DNA of 64,000 nucleotides, taken from Cylindrotheca closterium (taxonomy: Eukaryota; Bacillariophyta; Bacillariophyceae; Bacillariales; Bacillariaceae). Where the stretch lies: contig CAKOGP040001112.1 of NCBI GenBank assembly GCA_933822405.4, positions 1,177,647 through 1,241,646 on the forward strand. The letters are read 5' to 3'. The translations under genes and the position numbers were made by a program. Numbering within the stretch: position 1 is the first letter of the stretch; each line of letters opens with the position of its first letter. Positions 33,129 to 43,418 of the stretch are shown here, piece after piece. Below the pieces are notes generated by a model. The model saw nothing but the letters and a program-made list of their open reading frames with translations, searched no databases and was not told the origin of the DNA.

Positions 33129-34623
33129 ATGAAACTACCAATTGTATTGTCGGTGCTTCTTGTTGGTCAATCTGTCGCTTTCATGCCCAATGCACCAACA
33201 GGTGTCCAAAAATCCTTGGAAGCAGTTTCTGGTTCCAAGGGAACTGGAGCAGGATGGATCGATCCTTCGGCTCCTGTCAACTCTGCAGAATCCCTCAAGC
33301 TCACTTTGGAAAAGAGTCTAGAAGGATCCAACTTTCAAAAGAGACTCTCTCTTTTGGGATCTACTGGATCTATCGGTACACAAACACTCGATATTGTTGA
33401 TGCCTGCCCAGATAACTTTGTGATCGACGCTCTATCCGCTGGAACCAACGCAGAATTGATGGCTGAACAAGTCTTGAAATACAAGCCCAAAATTGCTTCT
33501 CTATCCACTCCCGAGGCTGCCAATGAACTTAGGGAGCGTCTTAAAGCTGCAGGCTGTGATCAAATGCCCGAGATTCTTCATGGAGACGATGGAATTTTGG
33601 CTGCAGCTACCATTGACACTGCTGACACTGTTGTCACTGGTATTGTCGGTGCAGCGGGATTGAAGCCAACAATCGAGGCTATCAAGCTAAAAAAGGATAT
33701 CGCTTTGGCTAACAAGGAAACTCTTATCAGTGGAGGACCAGTCATCAACCCTCTTGTGGAGAAATACGGTATCAACATGCTTCCTGCCGATAGTGAACAC
33801 AGTGCAATTTTCCAATGCTTGCAAGGAGTTCCAGAGGGAGGGCTTCGTAGAGTCATTTTGACTGCATCTGGAGGTGCTTTCAGAGATTTGAGCAAGGATG
33901 AACTCTTCCAAATGTGCAGGGACGATCCTCGCGCAGTTCAGGCCAAGGCAACGACCCACCCAAATTGGGACATGGGTGCGAAGATTACTCTAGACAGTGC
34001 TACCATGATGAACAAGGGACTCGAGGTAAGCGTTGAATGTGAATTTATTGGGATGTAGCATTACTTACTCAGAATGCTTTCATTCACACTTTTAGGTCAT
34101 TGAAGCACACTATTTGTTCGGTGCCAGTTATGACGACATCGATGTCGTCATCCACCCCCAATCTATTATTCACTCAATGGTTGAAACTCAGGATACTTCT
34201 TGCATTGCTCAGCTGGGATGGGCAGATATGAGATTGCCTCTTGTTTATTCCGTGTCTTGGCCTCACCGATTGAAGATGCCATACAGGCCATTGGACTTGG
34301 CCGAGGTTGGCCAGATGACTTTCTTGGCTCCTGACCACGAAAAGTACCCATGCATCGGACTAGCTTATGAGGCAGGGCGTGCTGGGGGTACAATGACTGC
34401 TGTCTTGAATGCTGCAAACGAAGCCGCCAACGAAATGTTCCGTGAAGATATTGGACTCGGATTCCTTGATATCCCGAAACTCATTGAAAGTGCCATGGAA
34501 GCTCACAAGGACGATCACAAGACTTCTGATGTCACTCTGGATGATATTCTATCCTGTGACGCATGGGCAAGACAGCACGTCGTCGAAAAAAGCAAGACCC
34601 TAATGAAACAATTGCTTGTTTAA
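33129..34623 (+). CDS. DXR: 1-deoxy-D-xylulose 5-phosphate reductoisomerase, plastid
   Basis: Two exons, 33129-34025 and 34096-34623, give 474 aa; the 70-bp intron is GT-AG, phase 0. The N-terminus is a signal peptide ending [10 protein letters not shown], a clear diatom ASAFAP-type plastid motif with Phe at +1. The mature enzyme shows the NADPH loop GSTGSIG (residues 77-83), ANKET, the [11 protein letters not shown] metal/substrate motif, LTASGGAFR and [20 protein letters not shown], the last completed across the splice. DXR converts 1-deoxyxylulose 5-phosphate to 2-C-methylerythritol 4-phosphate, the committed MEP step making plastid isoprenoids (carotenoids, phytol). All catalytic motifs look intact. 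Confidence 0.97.
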
Positions 34624-34725
34624 TATTTACACATAAAGCTTTGATGAAATAAACAATATACTCAAGATATGCAAATGCAGTACACTTCTATAACACCACC
34701 ATCCTTTCTCGAATTCTGATGCCAG

Positions 34726-36678
34726 TTAATGGGTATTGCTTCCAAACGAAAGTAAGCTTGATTTCCTCATGTGATCACCCCAAATTGGCGTTTTAACTCC
34801 TCCAAGCTCCTCCATTCCCTCGATTGTCAACGATTCTTGAGTCATCACTTCCGAATTGGCCCTTTCAAAAACGGGAGATAGAGGAACCTGACTTTCACTC
34901 CAACCTCCACCACGAGCAGGCGTAAACTTAATTACCGAATGTAGTGGCACTTCAATTGTCATGGCTTCCTCTACTGGTGTATTGCGGAAATACGCAATCA
35001 AAACCTGCAGTGTGCTTACATGACTCACGACCAAAGTAGGAATGACTTGCTGTTCCAGCTCAACAACTACGGACTCTAATCGTTTGATCAAGTCTTTGTA
35101 CGATTCGCCACCAGGGAATCTGGAAGAAGCAAAAAGTTGGGTTATTGGAATCTCAATCATTATTCAAGGGATGCAACAGGCGAGATTTACCTTGTGGAAA
35201 ATGGATTTTTTTGAAGGATTGCATACCATGCGGGATCTGTCGACTGCAAGTCCTGTAGTTCTTTTCCGGCGTGGTCTCCTTTGTCTAGCGGATTCAAGTT
35301 TGATAGTTCGTCAACGCGCATATCGTATTCATCCCATCGGATCGTTTCAGCAGCTCTTGGCATTGTACTAGTAAAAATTTTGAGCGGAAATGGAGGCTCT
35401 CGAACATCCTTCTGTTTTGTGTTATAGATACTGGGTGCTAAGCCACTGATAGAGGTACCCGTCTGTGTCATGTCCATGATGCTTGTTCGCTTCAACAAGA
35501 AATCCATGCCCTCTTCGTACACGAAATTGTAAAGCTCTTCCGAGAATTTCTTGCCAGCTGGTCCGAGTTTATCACCACTCATGACCCGTTTTCGGGTGGA
35601 GACAGACAAATCCAAAATGTCGCTACCCTTAAGGTTCACCTTGGTAACGTGGTCGTCGCTATCAGTTGTGATGTCAGAAATAGTTTGGCCAGGACGGCAA
35701 AGAAAAATGGGACGTGTTCCAATGTTCCATGCCATCAGTGCAGGCACAATTATCTTTGACATACGTCCATAAATATGGTTGACCATCATCTTTGTGGAGA
35801 GATTGTACATTTTGATATAGGATAGGGAATCATCTGTGATTGTTTCGTACTGTTCTTCATACTTTCGGACTCTCTCCTTCAAATCTCTTATAGCTTCCTC
35901 TTTGGAGACGCCTTTGTAATCAGGGCTGTTTGATATCTTGAATCTGAAATTTTCCTCAACCAGTTCTTCGTCATCGCAGATTGATTCCACGAACACGCAA
36001 CCAGTTGGTTTACCGGGTCTCTTTTCAGGTGAAGTACACTCTTCAAGGACCCACTGCCTTCTTTTGTCTGTTGAATTAGTTGCATCAAAGATTGCGATCC
36101 TATCTTGGCGGACATAATTTGTTTCAGAACCTCCCGAAGCGATAGAGTCTCTACTGTTGTTTCCATTGTCCGAATCACCGTCGTTCACCCCCTCGTCATC
36201 TAGCCACCGTAGCATGTCTTTGAGAGCAATTTCGGCAACCTTTTCTCTCAAAGCCGCAGCCTTTTCGTTTTTGGAATCAAAGAAGGTTGCATCACATGCA
36301 CCACTCTCGGATGTCGATATCTCGGCATATGCTTGGCGTCGATATCTTCCTACATTGAAGATCTTTGTGTCGATTCCGTTCCATTCTAGAAAATTGACGA
36401 GCTTTCTTGCCACAAAGGATTTTCCTCGAGCTGGCAATCCAACCAATACGATTACAAGTCGCTGGGAATCTTTAGTGAGCCTCCGTCTCTGGAAAAGGAG
36501 TAGTCATGAAGTCAGTATACAAAATGTAGAAAGAGTTCCGAAGATTGATTCCATCACTTCTCAAACTTACAGCTTCCAGTCGACTAAGCGTGAGAGCAGT
36601 ATCCTGAGCCAATTCTGTGGATCCTTTCGAGTAGTAGTCAGCCTTCACAGCACCTGGATTTATATTTCCACCTGACAT
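34726..36678 (-). CDS. 6-phosphofructo-2-kinase / fructose-2,6-bisphosphatase with degenerate phosphatase domain
   Basis: Three exons on the minus strand, 36678-36571, 36488-35191 and 35119-34726, give 599 aa; introns are 82 and 71 bp, GT-AG. The kinase half is normal: P-loop GLPARGKS (residues 53-60), KIFNVGRYRR, IFDATNSTDKRRQWVL and FVESICDD. At the start of the phosphatase half the family motif LCRHGES reads LCRPGQT: the phospho-accepting His is Pro302 and the following Glu is Gln. The later His is kept (VVSHVST, H502), but the LDEI catalytic Glu region reads LNPLDKG. So fructose-2,6-bisphosphate synthesis is likely retained and hydrolysis likely lost; this is inference from residues. It is convergent with DXR and faces a 1.27-kb upstream region with CRE palindromes. 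Confidence 0.93.
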
Positions 36679-37948
36679 TATTGAAAGTACCAAGATTGGT
36701 TCGTTTAGTACTCCGTCTCTTGCTTCCTTTTAGAAGTTTGATGGTTGCAAGCAGAAGCAAACGAAATCGAACTTGCTCTCACTGTGGAATTACAGTACGC
36801 AGCCATCAGTACCGGTACATTGACGGTGTGACGTCAAACGTCGAATCTTCAAAAATCATGTTGTTGGCAGCACATGACCTTCATTCCGTTTTTATTAATG
36901 GACAGACGCCACACGTAGCGATCCTACTAGGAGACACACATTTGTTTTGGGTTAGATTTTCTCGGGAAATCGCCCCCAGATTTCATTCCGGCAGTATTTG
37001 AGAATTGAGACTGTCTTAGATGTACCTACCGGTATTTGCGAACATGACGAATATTGCTTCGTGATGTTCGGCACTTTGTCGATTATTAATTCATTCAACA
37101 TTGGATAAGGTAGGAAAATGCGCAAGATCTCGGAGTGAAAACTCAGGGAGGACAACCCATTACTCTCCATCAATGTCTCAGAACATACTACTAAGCTATG
37201 CTCTCGATATAATTCTCCATCTGGTGTGGTCGCAGCACATGCATTGTCAGCATCATGCAGCAAGACAAGAATTACCCACTTCGTTTCGCATAATATCATC
37301 ATGCTGACACAGATAACCAGCACCGTCATTTGCTTTTCAAAAGGAAACGTAGGTGTGCTTACCTACGGGATGATGATCATTCATTCTTCTGCTTGGTGTT
37401 GAGACTCGCTGCTCCTTCAGCTGTTTTGTCTTGACAGCAGCTTTGCAGCTTTGATTCAGCCCCCGACTTGCTTGATCGTATTGTACCTTAGACGAACAGC
37501 GTTCGCTGCTTTTCGCCGAGTTTCATGATCTATTTGGATCTTCAGTGGTTACTCTAGATGGTACCAGGTATTGGTATTATGAGCTGTAGTAAGTGGTCTC
37601 ATGAAGTCGAAGTAGTCCATCAATGTCGTTGCCATCGTTTTTAACGTTTTCAGTTTAGTTTCGGTCGCTGCGATGAGCCATGCGCGATAGCTGACGTCAG
37701 GCCAAATACAAGGACGGCTGGCGCGAACCAAGAAGAACTACTAGCTAGCGTAGCATTTCAACGATGAATGATCTCTGTGGAAAACGAAAGAAACATGGAC
37801 CACCGTACCAGGTACCGGTACAGCCCCCAACCACCACAAACAGACAGACAGCGAAGACACCACATTACAACGAACGGACGGAACACAAAAAGGGCAACAA
37901 ACAGACCTGGCCTGAGGACGCATCAACAGACTGGATCGAGATTTTAGA
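36679..37948. promoter_or_regulatory. Long divergent intergenic region with two CRE palindromes
   Basis: This is the longest gene-free stretch (1270 bp), between the PFK-2-like gene (minus) and the STPR-like gene (plus). It contains two full TGACGTCA palindromes at 36829-36836 and 37692-37699, about 151 bp and 250 bp upstream of the respective start codons. TACCGGTA octamers are at 36810, 37027 and 37813. Open frames here are short and unlike any family I know. TGACGT-type CREs are known in diatoms as CO2/cAMP-responsive sites bound by bZIP factors. Confidence 0.5.
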
Positions 37949-39118
37949 ATGAGTGGTACGTTCCGTCTGGGGTCAAAGACACTGACGACTTGACAATTTC
38001 GTCGTCGTTATCCTTTCCCTTTTCCATTTCTGGGACAATGGGCTTCTTGAATGAATCAAAAGCACAGGCTCTCTCCTGCTTTTTTTTCTTGAACTCATCT
38101 GCAGAGTTGAAATCTGTTTGTGGTAAACTCAATTTGCTTCGTCTTGTCTGGTTGTAGATTCCATAACCGCAGACGTAAATGCGGCTGCCAATGAAATCAT
38201 TGTCGATGATGACCTTCCACAACCAGAGCTTGCCCAACCGGAAATGGATGCAGCAGCTGCTGCTGCAGCTGCTAGTTTGGCTGCAGAACACGCTGCTGCC
38301 GATGGGGGAAACAAGGATCAAGATACCTCAGCCCTAATTGCTGAAGCAGTGGCAGCGGCCACGATGGCTGCCAACGTTGAAGGTAAGTATTATGATGAAA
38401 TATGCTTGCAAAGCGAATACTAGAATTTCACGCATTTACGACCCGATTGCTTTGACTCATGTACTTAGTTACAGATGCTGATGTCACCGCTGCCGCATTG
38501 GCGGTCAAAACTGACGATGACGATGCAGCCCAAGCCAAGAAGAACGACCAGAGACGAAAGCGGTACCGTGAGAAGAGCGTTGAAGATGACACTGTGGATA
38601 ATAAGCCAGCCAAGAAGTCCCAGTCTCACGAAGACCAGCTTGCTGCACGCCGCTTGAAGGATCGTCAGAGATACGCCAACATGACACCAGAGCAACGTCA
38701 AGTTTACAACTCCAAGCGTCGCGAGCAGTATCATCGACAAAGCGAGCTCTCTAGGCAACGCCGAAGAGAACGTGAACGTTCTCGTTACCATTCTCTAGAT
38801 AACGAATCGGCAAAGGAACGAAATGCTCGTCGTGCCAAGTTGGAACGAGAACGCTACCAACGTTTAAGCTCAGAAGAGCTAGAGGCCAAAAACCGCAAGA
38901 GACGCGAACGTGCTGCCATGGCACGTCAAAAGAAAGCAGAAGCAAGAGCAGATGCTTCGGCGTTGGGGGTTGTTGGAGCCGTGGAAGCCCCCATTCATAC
39001 TGTGGATGACCTCAAGCCAGACGAAACCAAGCTTGCCACCGATGCTGCCGTGGAGGCAGCTGTGGCAGAAGTTGGCAAAGAAGTAGTCGAAAGTGCTGAA
39101 GAAGTTATCTCAATTTAG
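37949..39118 (+). CDS. Basic STPR-like repeat protein with Ala-rich acidic N-terminus
   Basis: Three exons, 37949-37955, 38158-38382 and 38469-39118, give 293 aa. The first coding exon is only 7 nt (ATGAGTG, then GTACGT donor), followed by the longest intron in the window (202 bp). Exon 2 is Ala-rich and acidic. Exon 3 carries Arg-rich repeats: 23-residue units starting RYANM (145), RYHSL (183) and RYQRL (206), with a shorter 15-residue spacer after the first. Consensus is RYxxLxxExxxxxNxRRxxxxRE. The 23-residue Arg-rich period resembles the STPR repeat of silkworm FMBP-1, a DNA-binding fold; the link is inference. The exon 3 acceptor is doubled (AG at 38468 and 38474), both in frame. The C-terminus is acidic. 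A nuclear DNA-binding role is plausible. Confidence 0.78.
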
Positions 39119-39456
39119 ATGTTTTTTCGGTATGACGAGAGCGATGACAAAAGGTTTCACTGTGGGAGGGTTCGGTGGTGAGAACTGAGTTGTCATTTCT
39201 GTAAGCCTCTCGTTCCTTACTTGCATGAATGGAGTAATATATAATGTGCGATTTATTAAAATATGCTGTGATGCCTCTTGTGATCGTGGTTTAGATGGTT
39301 AAAATATTATAACTCTACCAGTATAGTACTACGAGTATATATTATAATACATGCAACATAAATAGTTTCAAATTTTTGCACATAAAATATGGGTACCATT
39401 GATGACTAAACCGAACAAAAATTCAAAGTCGCCTCCACTTATTACAACACAGAACC
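39119..39456. other. AT-rich intergenic region
   Basis: This 338-bp gap lies between two plus-strand genes and is strongly AT-rich around 39290-39370. It presumably holds the terminator of the left gene and promoter of the right. No coding region or octamer was seen. Confidence 0.35.
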
Positions 39457-39990
39457 ATGCGACGACGAGGAAGATCCCCAACAAGTTATCGAGGTACCAA
39501 CACAACAACCGAAGACGATGTCTTGGATGAAGATGATCAAAGTGAATTAATCGAAGAAATTCGGCTTGAAGCAGAAGCCCAGATGGAGCAATTTCAACGT
39601 TACTTTACATTCATTGGTTTTGGAGCGATTGCTATCTCTTTGGTGGATCCATTTCTCTGTCAGGAAGAGTGCGAACAGCAAATTACGAGTTGTTGGAGTC
39701 ATTCAATATTTTCTGCTGTCCTACACGGTGCTGCTGTCGCTCTTGCTAGGAACCAGAGCAATGAGCAAGACTTTCATTGGTTCTTGATTTTGTTCGCGCT
39801 GGTTGTGATACCAATGATATTCTGGGTGATGGATTTGTTTCATGAAGACATTGAGCACTTTCATATTGGATTGTTACTGAGCAACATGGTGACATTTGTC
39901 GGATGCATATTGCTTCGGTGGGACGACCAATCCACTTTTACTTCTATCGATGATTTACATGATCTCAAGTATGCCCACAAAACACTTTGA
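39457..39990 (+). CDS. Small polytopic membrane protein of unknown function
   Basis: Single exon, 177 aa. The N-terminus is basic then acidic and cytosolic in look; no signal peptide. Four hydrophobic segments are visible: YFTFIGFGAIAISLVDPFLC, SIFSAVLHGAAVALA, WFLILFALVVIPMIFWVMDLF and IGLLLSNMVTFVGCILL. Two Cys (CQEEC) sit in the first loop. I do not recognise the family. Confidence 0.7.
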   Translation: MRRRGRSPTSYRGTNTTTEDDVLDEDDQSELIEEIRLEAEAQMEQFQRYFTFIGFGAIAISLVDPFLCQEECEQQITSCWSHSIFSAVLHGAAVALARNQSNEQDFHWFLILFALVVIPMIFWVMDLFHEDIEHFHIGLLLSNMVTFVGCILLRWDDQSTFTSIDDLHDLKYAHKTL

Positions 39991-40426
39991 ATTACTCTGA
40001 CATCTCTGTACACTATACCTCGGAATAAGCCGTTTTGAATCCATCATTCCTATCTTGTAGATCTCTATGCTTTGAATCATATGCCGTACTAAAATTATAA
40101 GTCACATTGCAAAGAAGAAGAAGCCTGTTTCTAAGAACAAGTATGTCAATTTAACCAACTAAGTTCAAAGTAGCGCATTATGATGACAAACCCAAATAGG
40201 TTGTTGAAGTTCATGCATTTGATTCCAAATGTTGCCCCAAAGTTCTGAATCTACCTCAAAGTCCCTGCCGCCAGAGTTTTAGGACACGATACAAACATTC
40301 AGAAGTCGCTACTCTTTTACTGTGTCTACAGTACTACAGCTTGTTTCCACGTATAAACTACTGTGCCGGTATATAACGGTCGAAAATTGAACCAAGAATT
40401 CAGTACACATTCATTCGATTGTGACC
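39991..40426. other. Intergenic region upstream of the SEC12-like gene
   Basis: A 436-bp plus-plus gap without a supported gene. CTACAGTA (reverse complement of TACTGTAG) is at 40326-40333, about 94 bp upstream of the next start codon. Confidence 0.4.
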
Positions 40427-41686
40427 ATGCCACGACCAAAGCCACCTTCTCGAATAGATACAGTCGCGACCCCTCTATTCGGAATATGTTGGTTCGGTGA
40501 TCCAGGCGATGGCACTGACATTGTCGCTCATTGCGGTGGAGGAGGATCTGCAGCAACTGGTGTTAAGAACATAGTCACTGTTAAGATTGCAGGAGCAGAA
40601 GAGGATTTGATAATTTCTACTGGAGATCAGATTGGAGTGGCTTTGAGCGTTGTAAGAAATCCACTGAGCGGCAAGATATATCTCTACGTTGCATTGGGGA
40701 ACAAGGTGAAGAGCTATAGTTTACCAGACGGCAGAGAAGTTGGTGAACTTGATGTTTGTGACAGTGTGAACGCGCTCTCATTGAATTCAATGACGGACCG
40801 CATTGCAGTGGGTACAGAAAACGGAACAGTTAAGATCTACTCCATCGATGTTGATGAAATGCAGGCTGATCCACTTCACGAAATGCTCGGGCATTCCAAA
40901 GCTGTTTGCTCAGTGGCTTGGAGTCCACGTGGGAACTCGTTAGTCTCTTCCGCCAAAGATGGCACAGCACGAGTTTGGAAGGACGGCGAAGCTTTTGCTG
41001 AGCTCAAGTGTTCAATTATAGATCCCCGAGGGCCACCTCCAAAAAGAATAGGACAAATCCTTGTCCGCGGGTGCGCATTTGGAGACTTGGAAGGCAAGGT
41101 GATATATACTGTTGCTTCTGGAAGAAGAGGTAAAGCTTTCTTGTCGGCATGGGAGCTCAAAGGCGATCAATTTGAATGTGCAGTTCGAACTGAGTGTAGT
41201 CCAAATCCGGTCTCTGCAATGAGCCTTTCTGGAGATGCAGGCCTTCTTGCGCTTGGAGCAACGGACGGGACTGTAATTCTCTGGGGCGTTGAGCGTTGGA
41301 AACCTATGAAAAAGTTTCCAGAAGTGCACGACTTACCAGTAACATGTATTGCTGCCAGACCATTCCCTGTCCCCTTGAATGGCGACGAAGACGGTGTGCA
41401 GATGCATGCCCTGAGCGCATCCGCAGATAGCCAGCTTGCCTGGATAACGTTGGAAAGTAAATCCAAAGGAGGCAAGGGGTCACAAAGATCGTTCAAGAGT
41501 AGCGTCAATATGCTAGTGAGAACAGCAATAGTGACCAGCATGTGTTATCCACTTGCAAATGAAATGTGGTGCAAGTGTGAAGATGAGTTGGCAACCAATG
41601 GTCTTGGAAAGATGATTCAGTGCATCCGAGACGACGTCCTGGTCGCAAGTAACTCACGACCAGGCATTCTTGTCCCTCCATACTAA
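40427..41686 (+). CDS. SEC12: SEC12/PREB-like WD40 protein (putative Sar1 exchange factor)
   Basis: Single exon; the first ATG is at 40427, giving 419 aa. The N-terminal FGICW...DIVAHCGGGGSAATGVKN stretch matches the Sec12 K-loop region, where a Gly-rich loop and the following Asn bind potassium and contact Sar1. WD-type blades follow (GHSKAVCSVAWSPRGNSLVSSAKDGTARVW; GLLALGATDGTVILWGV) and HDLPVTCIAARPFP...LSASADSQLAWI, as in PREB. Sec12 activates Sar1 on the ER to begin COPII coat assembly. The final 60 residues are only moderately hydrophobic (LVRTAIVTSMCYPL), so the usual C-terminal membrane anchor is weak or carried in an unseen exon. Together with SLY1 it is the second early-secretory gene in the window. 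Confidence 0.85.
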   Translation: MPRPKPPSRIDTVATPLFGICWFGDPGDGTDIVAHCGGGGSAATGVKNIVTVKIAGAEEDLIISTGDQIGVALSVVRNPLSGKIYLYVALGNKVKSYSLPDGREVGELDVCDSVNALSLNSMTDRIAVGTENGTVKIYSIDVDEMQADPLHEMLGHSKAVCSVAWSPRGNSLVSSAKDGTARVWKDGEAFAELKCSIIDPRGPPPKRIGQILVRGCAFGDLEGKVIYTVASGRRGKAFLSAWELKGDQFECAVRTECSPNPVSAMSLSGDAGLLALGATDGTVILWGVERWKPMKKFPEVHDLPVTCIAARPFPVPLNGDEDGVQMHALSASADSQLAWITLESKSKGGKGSQRSFKSSVNMLVRTAIVTSMCYPLANEMWCKCEDELATNGLGKMIQCIRDDVLVASNSRPGILVPPY

Positions 41687-41905
41687 AATAGGTCTTTCAT
41701 AGTGAAGCAAAAGAAACTGTTGAGGTGAAATTTTCTGAATGTCAATCTATATTTATTTCATTGAATTTGATAAGTGCCATTTGCTTCCTATTATTGACTG
41801 AGTTATATCAAATACAACAGTTTTCGTCTGAACAGCATTGACTTGGCATTTAAATGGGGTAGTAGCTGATCCGTGCGGTATCTTTCATTCCGAGCCAAGC
41901 TTGAA

Positions 41906-43418
41906 TTAGTTCGAAACGTCTTGTTCTGATGCTGCAGATGCACGTACACTTCTAAGGAAGCCGACGAGAGCCTCTGCATCTTCCGCACCCGACAACGATG
42001 TTCTCCGTTGCCTCTTGTCAGCCGGTTCGATGGAGTGATTCCCATTCACAGGACTGATATTAGAGGGTGCATTCTCTGCATTGGTATCGTAATTTAGCAT
42101 ACGCGGGAGTCCAGCTGTCGTCTGTTGTATCAGTGGTCCTTCGTAAATGAGACGACGAACTTCATTCATTTGATTCTCAATTTCAGAACCTGACACTTGA
42201 TGGGAAGCAGAGACCGAGGCGGTTGTGGGCAGCATCATTCGATTGCCATCGATAGCCGTTCCTCCGAGAATGGCATTCGCCCGATCAAGCCATGATGCAG
42301 CTTGAGTCACAACTGTCTCTGGCATGGTTGTTCCTCCTTGGCTTCGCACCCCCTGCACCCCTAAAAGGGCTACTGGCACGCCTTGCACAAAGTGGAAGTT
42401 ACCATTTTGTGGTGCAGCACTTACAGCGGCAGCAGAAGCCGCCGCTTTCTTTGCTGATTCCCTTTGCTGCATTTCCAGCCGACGCCGCCACCTTCTTTCG
42501 AGAGCATCCAATTCCGCCTGAAATATACTGCTGGTTAGACGAAAAAGAAAGATTGAATTGCGGTTCGGGTATCTACTTCCAACATACCTGTGCTTTGTCT
42601 ATCGCAGGCGCGTTTCCGATGCTCCGAACGGCAGGATGGAACACACGTTTCCCAATACAGGCATCGCCAGTAAACTTCTTCGTGATGCGCATGGGATCGC
42701 ATTGTAGCTTCTCTGACAGATAACTCCTAAGAGTTGTACCTGCAGGTGCATCCAGGAAACCTGAATTGAAGTCTTGAATGACGCGGGCGACATAGGCCTC
42801 CTCCTCCACTGTCCATTTACCACGCCGAAGTGTCTTGCCCTTTGGACGGGTAGCTGAAGCAGTTCCATTGATGCTTGTTGGAGGCGCCTGTGAAGTCGTG
42901 GTGCAATTCGGAATCTGCGTATGTATTACCTTTGGTGGTCCACTTGATGTTGAACCTGCCGATGAAGTAGATTTTTCGGTTTCCCGTTTGGTAAGTACGG
43001 AACTAGGTATCTTTTGTGGGAGAGAGTCATTCTGTTGCAAGCTTGGTTTGTTCCGAAGGTCATCCAAACCTTCATTACGTATTGTCTTCTTTCCGTTCAA
43101 GATTGCCTTTTCCTCCTTACCCGCATTGGAATCAATGCAATTACTTTCATTGCTTTCTTCTTTCTGACTTGACCATGCAATGGCTTTTGTTTCAACCCAT
43201 TCAGTCCGACTTTCTGCGCTGTTTTTCGGCTTGGCCTTGACCACTTCTTCAGAAAGGTTCCTTTCGCCTTCAAGCGACTGCCTTTGCCTTATCTTTTCAT
43301 GTTCATCTTCATGGGTATCATTCTCTTTGAGGATGGACGAGGCGTTCAATGCAGACTCTCCATGGCTGCTTGGAGAGGATCCCTTTTGCGCCTCACGGCC
43401 TTCCTCTGCTTGGTCCAT
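41906..43418 (-). CDS. SANT/Myb-like stramenopile domain protein
   Basis: Two exons on the minus strand, 43418-42588 and 42517-41906, give 480 aa; the 70-bp intron is GT-AG, phase 0. The first 200 residues are acidic and disordered. An ordered domain spans about 203-265: RRGKWTVEEEAYVARVI, LDAPAGTTLRSYLSEKLQC, DPMRITKKFTG and IGKRVF. The WTxEEExY start is Myb/SANT-like and the whole block recurs, as I recall, in many diatom and oomycete proteins without assigned function. A helix reading LDALERRWRRRLE begins exon 2, then low-complexity sequence. Transcription factor or chromatin role is inference. Confidence 0.78.

Noticed and set aside
36681..37307. Short open frames in the long divergent gap
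   Set aside because: They lack any family pattern and sit in a region with CRE and TACCGGTA sites; no splice-linked coding was found.
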